Shown here: piece by piece, positions 1-11,901 of the stretch | Numbering within the stretch: position 1 is the stretch's first letter | Layout of the letters: every line of letters begins with the position of its first letter | Origin: Phascolomyces articulosus | Lineage: Eukaryota > Mucoromycota > Mucoromycetes > Mucorales > Lichtheimiaceae | Assembly: GCA_025677815.1 (NCBI GenBank) | Contig: JAIXMP010000021.1 | Span: 682,001-746,000 of the forward strand | DNA: 64,000 bases | Reading direction: 5' to 3' | Made by a program: the position numbers and the translations under genes | The notes under the pieces: model-generated | What the model was told of the DNA's origin: nothing | The model's database searches: none | Seen by the model: only the letters and a program-made list of their open reading frames with translations

Positions 1-93
1 ACGAGACAACCGCAGTAAAATCGAGGGGTAAGTAACGTTATGGCTGTGCTCAAAGTATAAAGATTCTTTCTTTCCCTTTTAATTCTATCAATA

Positions 94-831
94 ATGACGA
101 CACCAACTGAAAGTAAAGTTTCTTCCTCTTCAGTATCCATATCATCGTCCACTTCCTCACAACGACGACAACAACGACATAATTCATGGCGTCAATCATC
201 AACATCAAGCGATCCTTCAGCATCACCACCATTTTCAATTGATCATTTATCCATTCTTGCTCGACGTGCATCAAGTTCAAATATAACAATATCTGCATTG
301 ACACATCCATTTCAAAATCAACGTTTACCAGATGAACACGAACGACAAAAACGTACTCATGAAGCCGCGCAACAAGGTATACATACACTTATTTATTGAT
401 ATGAGAAAGAAATATTGAATATAAAACGGGAGCTCTTTTTAAAAATGTAATAATGTGGATATACGATAGTCACCACTGGGATTGAAAAGACGACACAACT
501 TGCATTAAACGACTGTTCGCTTGGATTATATCGTGTATTCGATCATATACAACGTAAAGTACCACAAATTGTGGATGAGAAAAAACAATTACGTACAATA
601 CGCGAACAAGTGGATACAGGAACGGAAGATATTGTGGATGTTCGAAAAGTGGTTGCAGAAGTAGAGCGTATTGAGTCTTTCAACAATATATCCGACATGA
701 TTAAATCTTCAATAGCCATCATTAAAGATGCTAAAGAAAGGAAACAACAAGAAGAAGAGCAACGACAACATCTGCAACACCAGCAGCAACAGCAACAAAA
801 AAGGATTGGTAGACGAGTATTTGGAATTTGA
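94..831 (+). CDS. BORCS8-like subunit of the BORC lysosome-positioning complex
   Basis: Two exons, 94-376 and 470-831, give 214 residues. The intron has a GTATAC donor and a TAG acceptor and is phase 1. Residues 1-94 are Ser/Thr-rich and look disordered. Residues about 95-175 match animal BORCS8 in order: a short Leu-Tyr-Arg helix (LGLYRVFDHIQRKVPQI), a polar coiled-coil middle, then a second helix ending in SSIAIIKDAKERK. The C-terminus is a Gln-rich tail (Gln/His). Known of the family: BORC recruits Arl8 and kinesin to lysosomes for outward transport. In a fungus, a role in vacuole or endosome movement is inference. The start is the first ATG of an open frame with a stop upstream in frame unverified; only 93 bases precede it here. 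Family call is from remembered similarity of the helical core, so moderately sure. Confidence 0.72.
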
Positions 832-3036
832 TCCCTTATTATTATTTAAGATTATTACACAACATAGATGTCGCGCCACAAATGATACCAGCCCATCGTT
901 TTTTTTATCATGTTATTATTATTTATACCATAATTAATTAGGATGGGGGTAGGGGAAAGGGGATGAAGTTAAATACAAAAAGTTACATTCAATGGTAAAT
1001 CAGAAATGTAGATGGATATTTGTCAAAAAAAGAAAATCTGTGGAAAAATCCAGTGACATGCTTAAAATAAATATTGAGGTCTTGAGATGAATCTCCTAGA
1101 CCCAAAACTGTGGACATGAAACGCCAAATCTGATTCACTTGCATTACCAACCCATTCTCGGTGCAGTCGGTGAGGAGGAGAGAAACACTTTTTCCCCCAA
1201 CAATAGTAGTAATAAGAATTTGACTTTAAACTTTGAATGAAAACTGGTTTAAATATGACCTCTATTCATATTGTTTGTATTGTTATTAATAAATGATCAT
1301 CCATCGACATTGATTTTCACTCTTTATTGCTATTACCAGTTATTTATGAATGAGCATGAAAAGGCTGCTTCAATCCTCCGCGAATTATTATATATGACTA
1401 CTCGGGAAAAGTTTTTTTTTCTGTTTTCTTAGTTTCTTACGATAATCGATACCAACATTACGAAAAGCTAAAATTATAAATAAAACAGAAATTCAAAAAG
1501 AATGTTCGTTGGTATAGTAGAATGATAGATGATGAAATTGGAAAATCATCATAACGATCCATGATCACATTGGTGTGCGAACATAATTATATGACGATGA
1601 AATGCACAATCTTTCGTGGATCATCCCAGCGATGTATCCTTTTCCGACAATGATAATAAAATATGAAAAACATCTAATATTACCAGCTACGTTTGATTTC
1701 CTATCAGCTGCGTAGTTCAAAACTCTTTACTTTTTTTTTTTTTTACCAAAGATTCGAAACTCTTTATAAAATCCATTGAGCAGAAATGAGTCATCTTTGT
1801 TTGGTGCCTTAGGTAATTTTGAAAAGGTTCTTGTTAATGAGAAACTATTTTTGTATACTTTCAATTCATGAGCAACATCACATGAAAAGATGGTTTGGGT
1901 TAGTATTAATATTACCAATGACAATCATGTGTGTGTGTGTATAAACAACCGAGGATCTTTCATATAAATAGCTACATTCATCACAAACAAACATATAATC
2001 ACCCTCTTCTCTACTTTTACCACTTTTTTTTATTAATACAATTAAAACATCAATATACTCTGAATTTGTATTACCACACGCTACTATTACTACGACATCA
2101 ACTACTACTACCACCATGGTTAACATGATAACGGATTTATTGTATTTATTATACAGTAGTCATCATTTTGGACATCAGATATAGATTTCAATTGAATGAC
2201 ACCCATATATTTGGAAAATATTCCAATGTCGATATGACCAAGAACACCTTATAATTACACTTGTTGCCTGCATATGTATATACAATTATATACTAAAACG
2301 AAACTCGATATATTTTCTTACTTGATTTATGGAAACTCAACTGTACCATATAGCAAAAAAAAAGCTATTGTTAGTCATATTTTATCATGTATCTATATCT
2401 GTAACAATAAGAGGTCCCAATAGCTTGGAATATGTAATACAAGAGCAATCAATCATTGGGTAAGGATCATTGCGGTATTTATGCGAGAACAAAATAGAGC
2501 TGACTTGACTTCCTTCATGAATACTGCCCACAGACATTAAAAATGTACCCTTTTTTCTCTCGCCAATAACTAACCACAGCTATTGTATTATCTTAACAAG
2601 GTACAACTGGTATCCAATTTATTTATTCAACATTTATTTATTCGCTATTCCTAGGTATATTATATTATTCCACTTATTGGGTGATGGTTTTGATGACATT
2701 ATCTCTTTTGGGATGTACTTATTTTATTTGATAAATAATGTAGTATAAAATGAATCAGTTACATGAAAAAATATTATCTAATAATACAAGCTAATACTTT
2801 TTACTTATCAAAAAATGTAGAGCTTTTTAGTATATATGCCTCAAAATCATAATTTGTGTCCTTGGCATCTTTAACTAAAAATTTACGTGTTTGATTTACT
2901 CATGACATAATAAACAAGATAATACCTTTCAGTACAAAATGTAAGTTTGAATAGTACATATATACTTGTGTGAATATTTTAATTGTGCCTGGGGAATATG
3001 TTAAGCAAAACGTTAAAAATATGTTACTGACACAAG

Positions 3037-3061
3037 TATATATATATATATATATATATAT
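3037..3061. repeat. (AT)n microsatellite
   Basis: About twelve uninterrupted TA dinucleotide units inside the gene-poor stretch. Confidence 0.9.
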
Positions 3062-4486
3062 GATATCATAGTAAGATTCTTTCGGTAGTATTGTATGGAT
3101 TTTTTTTTATACCGATAGATCAGAAGATGTTTTTATTTGAAGTGATCATTCAGCCAATTTTCCAACATCAATTAGAGACTTAGAAAAGAATATAGCAAGA
3201 GGTACATCTATTACTATTTTTTTTTTTTTTTGGCAAAATAAGCAATAATAGTATTGATAATAGTTTCAAAGCCGATAGTTAATGATGAGATAAAAACAAA
3301 GTTGCTCCCATACATTACTTATGGAAATTTCGTACCATTCTATATCTCAAAGTTTACCAGGAAATCCTATACACGAAAAACCGTAGTCAAGTCTATGCCC
3401 TACATATATCATAAGCAGAGGAAACCTTTAATAAATATAATATGAATGGTGAGTGTTTGGTACTGTATAATGATTTATGAAAAAAACTATTAAACCAACA
3501 TTCTTAATTATATAAGAACATTAACATTATTGCTTAATATATATACCATAACAAACCCTGTCTCTATTATATTTTTTACAGTTTTATATTTTTGGAAGCT
3601 AGATCTAAGTCACTAGCTTTATTCGGTCGCCAAAAAGACTCCACTTGGATTACTAGTTCAAAAAACTATATTTCGGACGAAAGCAATGAAATTAAACGTA
3701 TGGCATACTCTGTATTTTATATTTCTTTGGAAAGAAATAGTATGATATGATATGATATATTTCTACTATGTTCCTTGCTAAAATATATAAAATATAAATG
3801 GTACGTAAAAACATGTTTAATTCTTCTTCTCTTTGAGAAATAGTCATAATAAGGTATGTAGTTTATTAATTATAATAATAGCAACAAAGTATACATCAAC
3901 CATAAAACCAGATCATAGCCGACATGAACAGGGGAAAATATGATTTCACTGTTCTATACTGTTTTTTTTTTTATTTCATTAAATTGAAATATAAACCATG
4001 GTCCATCTCATCCCTTGCGGCAATTATTACCTGCATGCGGCAGCTCTCACCTGCGAGAACCCTTTAATTTAAAGACCATACTTTTGGAACCAACCACGCA
4101 CATCTGAAATAAGTATTGACCATACTTCCGGTAAAAGTGCACCATGTAAGACCCTTGTTAATACTAAGAACCCATAATATGTACGGCGGTTTTCATGCGG
4201 TGGTATTACAGGATCCATGCACATTTCATGAAACAGTACTATACATGTTGAACCAATATTATTATATCTTATTCATGATGAACCAGTATTATTATTATCT
4301 ACGGAATATGATCTAAACAAAATAAGGTAGAAAAAATTACCCCGATTGAATGGTAGGTAGCGTTAGGTGAGTCATTCATCTTCTTTATTCGTAACAAGAA
4401 ATCTATTAATATTGTTTCTTTAAAGCGTGACAGAAAGGTTGAACGTGGTAGTATATTTAGTAACTTTAATTTGTGTTATTATTAGC

Positions 4487-4498
4487 GGGCACGTGCCC
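4487..4498. other. 12-bp perfect GC-rich palindrome with E-box core
   Basis: GGGCACGTGCCC is perfectly self-complementary and holds the CACGTG core bound by bHLH factors. It stands out in AT-rich surroundings, but no gene start lies nearby, so any function is unknown. Confidence 0.5.
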
Positions 4499-6988
4499 AA
4501 AAATTGGGGGGGGGAGAGGACTAAGAGAAAGGAAAGGCTCGATCACCTCTTTTCCTGCATAAACAATAGTGTGCAACAATGAGCAAAAAGGATGGTATGA
4601 CAAGTGTATTACCAACCATGGACCCTATTTGCAACTTGAATGGATGCTTCTTAATTTCTAAAAAGAACGAGAGCATGATTTTATTTTAAAATCAAGCCAT
4701 CGTATCAAAATCATTCATTTTGTACGAGTTAAAATTACACATTCCATTTCAATGAATCCAACCGATGAATAACAACAACAACAACAGTAATCATAATAAG
4801 AACACATGGAACGGTCGTTTCATCGTAAAAGGGATAAAAGTTACTTTTACAGTAAAGGACCTCGATTTAGCACGATAATAATATAAGTAGTTTGTTATTG
4901 TACTAAACACAAGCAAAAACTTTATCACAGTTCCTTCTATTAGATTGTACAAAAGTTACGTATGTGATAAATAATAATAATATGCATAATATATAATGCA
5001 TGATCCTTATTGCCTCCAAAATAGTGATCCCCTTTTCCTGCTGCCAATGATGGTCTTCTTTGGATTTATTAAAATTTTTCTTTATTACTTTTCTTGTTCC
5101 TATAAGGGGTAATGTGAATGGGAGAAGGGATCGAGAGAAGTAGAAAAGAAAAAATCTATATCATAATGGTAATCCTCATGTGTAATCAAATGCAACAGCA
5201 GCAGGTAAGTACCAACAACAAATTTAATTTATTCCTTGCATAATTTTTTTTTGCTTTAGTCAATTTCTTCGGCTAAGCCGAAAAATGTCACTTTAAAGAT
5301 TTAGATTCTTTGCCTCCTACATTTTCTCACAGGTAATCAATCCCTTTTTATGACCTGCTCCCCCCAACTATCTCTCTCCTTCTCTCCTCAGTTAAAAAAA
5401 AAGTGGGGACGGCAGCAGCAGCTATAATAGTAATTGACTAACGAATCCACAATAAAATATATCCCTCCAAACAGATCCTCCTTTTTTTTTCTCTTATGTA
5501 AAATACCGTGAAACCTTCCTCCTTTATCACCTATCACCCCCCACCTTCCATTTTCATGGTTAAAATAATAGTGTGATGTTTCAAATGCATAAGAAACGCG
5601 GTTTATCTTAATCAAAATACCAATGCACGACCATAAAAACCACACATCCGTTTTTCTCCTCTCTTCTCTCCCCCACCCCGAAAAAAGTAATGTTGTTAAG
5701 CGATCGAAAATTACTATATTTGTAATGGAATGCAACAGATTAAGTTTTCAGTGGCTTCTTATATAGAGCAGTATCGTTCATTATTCACTTTTTGATAGAC
5801 ATTTGAAAATAATAAGCATCTTTATTTAGGGGGTGCTGGTTAAAGTGAGTGCGTGAGAGAGAGGTTAATACCTGAAGATCTCGCTTTTTGATGGACGGCG
5901 ATCGTCCATAATAATTAATGTATTACTAATTATTTTAACTTTGTTTTTCGTGTTTTTCTTTAATCAGTTATTATTATCATTATTATTATCATTATTATTA
6001 TCTATATAATATCTATCGTCTATTATAATAATAAACAAAAGTATCGTCCATTTTTTTTATTATACGCATATGGTTAGATGTGGGTTCCATCCGCTAGCAT
6101 GGCTTATGAGTGTTTATCATTATTTCTTCTCAACTACAACAATGTTCATTTTTTTATATTGTCATTATGACGTGTGTTTGTCTTTGATATTTTTATTAGT
6201 TCGAATGGGATGATTTACTGCCAAGCATGTTAATACCGCACAAGCAAAATTAGCGCACGGATATTATAAAACAATTACAGAGGAAGGGTTCAACAACATT
6301 GAGTAATGTATTCAGCCACGAGCAAACTGCATGTTTTTCACGTATTATATAAAAAAAAAGAAAAAGCAATTGAGAGGGCTTTTGGGTCAACTCCTTTCAT
6401 CTTCTTCTGTAAGAATATGAGTGATATAATAAAACCAACCAATAAGCTAGATTACTCAAAAGGTCTAATAGTATATGTGAATATTTTCCATGAATGATGT
6501 TCACCCATTTCACCTATGAACAGTTATTATGTTCCGGAAAGCAAGGTACTCAATATAGCTGATTATTTACTTATTTATATGCAGAAGAGTAAATAAAGAG
6601 ATATCATGATTCTACACAATATCTATATGCTATAATAATAAAAATTAGGTTTAAAAAATTATGCTTTCCAATTACTATGACTTTCTTGCTTCAAGAAATT
6701 CATTGCTTCCATCTGCTTCTGAGAACAACTTGTCTAAGAAAAAGTCATGTTATAAAATTGATATACTGACAAAAAGAAAAACTTGATGAAGTTTAATAAT
6801 AGAAGCATAAGAAAAAAAGAAGAATATTTTTATGTGTATTACACCAACAAAACTTGCTTTTTATAATCGAAATAAGAATTCAGAAAAAAAAATCATAATA
6901 TCGTAAATAAACTGACTAAATAAAATATTATGGAGGAGTAGTAGTAGCAACATACAGCCGCAGTAGTTTTACACTCTGTTGTTAAAAA

Positions 6989-9679
6989 TTATATGGAAAT
7001 GTTTTTCTGTAAAATGCCTGAGAAAGTGGCTGTCAAAGCAAATCCGCTCATCACTAAGAATGCTTTCTCAAGTGATTTACTCAAAACATCGCTTACAATC
7101 GCTTGAATTTCTGGTGATAATGTATTAACATTGGATATAGATGTTCGAATGAAATGTATTAACTAATATAGGGCAAAAAATAAGTATTTACACGTTAGTC
7201 TGTTATATAATTTAAGAATATTATAACTAGTGTAATAATTAATCGTGATGAATCAATGCACTTCTTTGTTATCAACAGAGTAAATCTTACCTCTTGAGCT
7301 TTTGGTCCATCGATTCGACCTAACAAGAGAACCTTCAAGTTGCCTTGAACCACAGCAGAAGAAACAGCAGGGCCCATAAGATTACCCATAAAACGACACA
7401 TTGTCAAAACTACCATTGCAGAGGATATTTCTATTTTATTGTTGTGTTTGTTTCATATAATATTATTAAGAAGATATTTAGTCATTATTTTTTTTTAAAA
7501 AAAATAGTATCATTTCTTCTCAGAATAATAATGAATTATTTATACCTTCTTGTGGAATATCGGTTCCCACAGCGATAACACTTGCCACAATAGCTGAGCC
7601 TGCAAAAAAGCCTTCCAACGCAATACAAACTATGCCAACAGTAAATGGTATCGATAGAACCATCCATCGACTAATCCAATATAATGCCGCTGCATAGAAT
7701 CCGGACGACATAACCAAGTAGTTGCGAAAATGACTACTGTAACGTATATACTGTCCTGCCACCGAACATCCAAGAGGAATAGGAAATGCCTCTATCATGG
7801 CCCAAAAACCAGCTTTTGAAGTTGTAAACTTCAATATGCCCTGTTGATTTATCCATCAAAAAAATATATACACCGTAAGTACACACACGTTGGAATAGAT
7901 TGGCTTTATCTATTTATACCACCACAAGAAATCATCCGGTTCAAATGTATACCATAAAATACTGTGGTACCAGGCATATCGTGGCACTGCTTGCTATGCA
8001 TATAAAAAGCATACAAGCAGATGCACCACAGACGTTTCGATTAGCAGCAATCGTAGGAGAGATAATAGGATTCTTTGCCCAACGAACTTGATGAAACCCA
8101 AACACCAGAAATCCGATAATTGAGACAGTTATAAATGAAATAATAAGGATGCTATCCCAGTCATGTGTGTTTCCACCCAGTAGTAAGCCAGTGGCAAGTG
8201 TCACGTTGGCTAATGCTAGCACTGCTGCCCCAAGGAAATCGATCGAACGTAATTTTTCACCAATCTTGTCCGTTGCTGATGGGGCATTATAATTGTCCAG
8301 TTGGAAAATAAATACATAGAGAATCCATACAAAGGGGAGAATATTGATTTTGAAACAGTATCTAATAAAAAAAAAATACACAATGAAAAACTGTCCGTTT
8401 AATTACCCAAACATTACTATATTTATAATGGACATACCTCCAACCAAACATGTCAGTTATAAGGCCTCCGATAGATGATCCAAGTGCGACACCAAGCTTT
8501 TCATTATTCATTGCATTAATATTACATCATTTACATATTCTTCTTTAACATTCAGTATTACTTAGGTGTTTATACTTCGAATGAACATTATAACGCTTAC
8601 CGTTTGTATTGCCCCTGCGTACGACTGATATTGACTTCGTTGATGAGCTGGGACAAGATCATGGATAATAATATTTGCCATTAAGGTCAGACCACCTCCT
8701 CCAAGCCCAGCAATAATTCTTGCTAGGATCAACTGATTAAATGATTGTGCAAGACCACATCCTATAGAGCCTATTAAAAACAATGCATTTATTGCCACCA
8801 TTACAAATTTACGACCAAATATATCTGAAAGTTTCCCAGCTAAATATTATTTTATTGATAGGATGAATAGAGTTAATATATTTACTTTTATTTTTATTGC
8901 CAACTCATCATGCTCTAAAATTTGTTACTCTTACCTAGTGGCATGGTGACCAATGTGGCCAAAGTATAAGCGCTATGTATCCATGTTGAAAGATTGGCAC
9001 TATATTACAATTTTTCTCCATTTAGTAAAAAAAAAAAAAAAACTTTGAGATTTTTATCGCAACAGATGAACTATCAATAAAAAGTGAGTATACATATACG
9101 ATACTTTTCAAATTCGGTTCCAATCTGACTCATGATAATTGAAACAATAGACGCGTCGATACATGTAAGACACACTCCAATATATGCACTATAATGTAAC
9201 ATGACAATAAAGTAATATCTCGTTGAGTGAAACACAAACATACATAGAACATGGGGCTAACCACAATCAACGTGTCAAAATATTTGAGTATATTTTTTAT
9301 ACACTGACCAAATGATAATTGTATTCAAACTTGCTTTTCCACCCAAGACATACTGAGTACGTAATTCTTCAGGGACCTCTACTTTTATTTTTGGTTGTTT
9401 ATCATTATGATTTATCAATTCTTTGCTTTTGCGACTAAGGATCTGATGCGCTTGCGGGTTTGATGTTGTTGTGGTACTGTTATAGGATGGATATCTGGTT
9501 GGGTTGTCTTTTAACAATGGGTCTGTGGTGGTAACGGTAGTAACATTCTTGGTAACAAAAATTTCTGTTGTTGGTGAACAACCATCATCGGTGTTTGATG
9601 ATGGCGTTGTCTCAGTTATTTGATCATCATTATTACTGTTGTCAATCGATTGTTGATTTTCATTATTGTTGGTATGCAT
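6989..9679 (-). CDS. MFS multidrug / basic amino-acid exporter (DHA2/Vba-like)
   Basis: Nine exons (9679-9309, 9188-9105, 8999-8935, 8839-8601, 8496-8438, 8361-7953, 7840-7546, 7430-7291, 7162-6989) give 611 residues in one frame. A polar Asn/Thr-rich cytosolic N-terminus of about 110 residues precedes the membrane part. Seen: the TM1 pattern CIDASIVSIIMSQIG; motif A, GKLSDIFGRK, at residues 175-184 between TM2 and TM3; and a motif-C-like stretch LGVALGSSIGGLITD in TM5. Length and motifs fit the 14-TM proton antiporters of fungi, which export drugs or load vacuoles with basic amino acids. Substrate cannot be told from sequence, and vacuolar versus plasma membrane location is open. The start is the only ATG at the head of the frame. 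The gene stands alone between two gene-poor stretches. Confidence 0.85.
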
Positions 9680-10110
9680 AGGGATAAATGTTGAAAAGAT
9701 GGTAGAAAATTAAGTTGGTTTGAAGAAGGGAAAATGACAAAAAGAAAAAAAAAAACAGAATTTCTCGAGTTACGTTACCACATTGATATTTTACAAAAAA
9801 TATAATATTACTTTGATGAAACATGGTTTAACCCGTATACAAGATCATAACAATAATAAATAATGACTGCTGAGGTTTATCCATAAAATAGGTAGTATTT
9901 TATTTAAAACGTATATATAGTTTGCTATATACAACAAAAGAAGCAATGGAAGAAATTATTTTTAAAGGTTTGCCATTCCAATAATAGATTCATTGGATAA
10001 TATATAAGAAAAATAATAACATAACTGAATAGATATTATTCATTCCTAAAAAAGGTGGGTACTTCGAGTTTTATTTCGTGGGTGTTTGAAACTTTGGATT
10101 TGACTTGAGC

Positions 10111-10124
10111 ACGCCTTAAGGCGT
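10111..10124. other. 14-bp perfect palindrome
   Basis: ACGCCTTAAGGCGT is fully self-complementary and GC-richer than its surroundings. It lies about 430 bases upstream of the MFS gene that ends its 5' side at 9679, so a distal regulatory site is possible but not shown. Confidence 0.4.
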
Positions 10125-11806
10125 AATGTTTGTTGTTTTTAAATCCGCCATCATTATAACAAACAAAATAATCAGATGTGTATTTACGTTTTGTTACTGG
10201 GACACATCATCTTCCTTGAGCTCGCAGAAATCTGTTGTAGTATGTTATGAACTCTTACTTCTCGACGAATCGCCATCGATCACATCTTTATAAACAACAT
10301 AACAAGCAATAAAAACCAAGGCATTCTATAGATTCCATTACAAATATTTATACGTAATACAACTTTGGTAACCGACCTCAATGATTACATTCAATAGTAT
10401 TATAATAGAGCATTTCTGCTGTTAGTAATTCCATCTGCTTAGTTATGTCAGGGATTTTTATATGAGTTTATTTTTTTAATCGACAGTTCCAAGATGAGGA
10501 AGATAAACGTCCTTTATTCATTTGCCGTTGGTTGTTGAAATCTTAAATTCTGGGTACCATCGAGCAACCATCCCATCATAATCATCCAACAAATAGGTTT
10601 TTTACAATGTCTTAACAACCCTATATAAATGTTTCATTAAAATATTGACAGTTATACGAGGAGGTAAGTATAATAAGTCATTATTTGTAATAATAGCTTA
10701 TCAATGGCTGTATCATTAATGACACAAAAACAGAAAAAATCCAATAATAGATTATTCATCAAAGAATACTTTTAAACAACAACAATCTCAACATGAGAAA
10801 TTGATATTATTAATACTATAAACGATGATTTATCCAGAACTCCCACTCTCTTGTACAACTTAATGAGGATGCATTGTTTTACACATATATGATCTTCATA
10901 TCAGTAATATTTGTTCTTATAAAATCATGAATAAACTCATGGAGCGAGTTTTTCTTAATCGAGTATTTTATTCTTACAAGTATTTATTTTTATAAGAATG
11001 GGTATGCACCTACTATATGCTGTAATGATTAGGGTTTGAAAGAAGGAGAGGAGGAATAATTATGTAGAATGAAATATAACTATTTTTTTTTTATCTTAAT
11101 AAATAATGTTTGGTAATAATAGATGGCTGCAACTATAGCAACAACTTTAGAATATAAAAAAAAATTCCAGCAATTCCCCAACTTGGAATTGAACTTTGCC
11201 AAAAAAGTATATACACAATGATTAACCAAATTGATCGCTGTACATTATTATCACTAAAAAAACATCATGAATATCATGTATTAAACTTTCCATCATTTAT
11301 TGAATTGTGCTACCTACTAGTCATTGATTAGTATCGATATCATTTTCCACATGCTGGTCAAGTAGGGTTGTTGCTGGGTAAACAGACATTGACTAAAACA
11401 CAACCTAAAAAGATGAGAAGAAAGCATTCCAATTCCATAAGAAACATATCATCATACAAAATGCACGAAAAGCTGTAAGAATATTACGTGATCGCAAAAC
11501 TGTCAACAACAATCATAACAACATCAACGACAAACACATGATAATGTTAAATATATAGAAAATAGCATGACCTCAAATGATGATCTCAAAAAAAAACCTG
11601 ATTGTGCTATCAAAATAATAATAACTTATCTGGTTACAGCCATCAGAGTATGATAACAAGAAGAATGTTGTGATAGTTATTTTATTACAATGCATTAAAT
11701 TTATTACTATATATACCTACATATAAAAAAGTGCAGCTTCTTCTTTACCATCTTTGTGATTATTCCAAGTGCTCTTAGTACGTATTCGAAAGTTCCAGGG
11801 TTGTTG

Positions 11807-11810
<4 letters not shown>

Positions 11811-11901
<91 letters not shown>
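11811..11901. repeat. (TTA)n microsatellite, about 30 units
   Basis: A perfect run of TTA/TAT trinucleotides. It makes long poly-Leu and poly-Tyr open frames that are artefacts of the repeat. Confidence 0.97.

Larger units (their letters stand above)
832..6988. other. Gene-poor AT-rich stretch
   Basis: No open frame here has a recognisable domain, sensible codon pattern or splice-joined extension. The short frames (for example on the minus strand at 5388-5735 and the plus strand at 3254-3445) translate to low-complexity or random-looking sequence. The stretch carries poly-T/A runs, an AT microsatellite and one GC-rich palindrome. No tRNA-like clover-leaf was recognised. Confidence 0.6.

Noticed and set aside
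5388..5735. 115-codon minus-strand frame
   Set aside because: No recognisable motif, and codons follow local base composition; likely chance.
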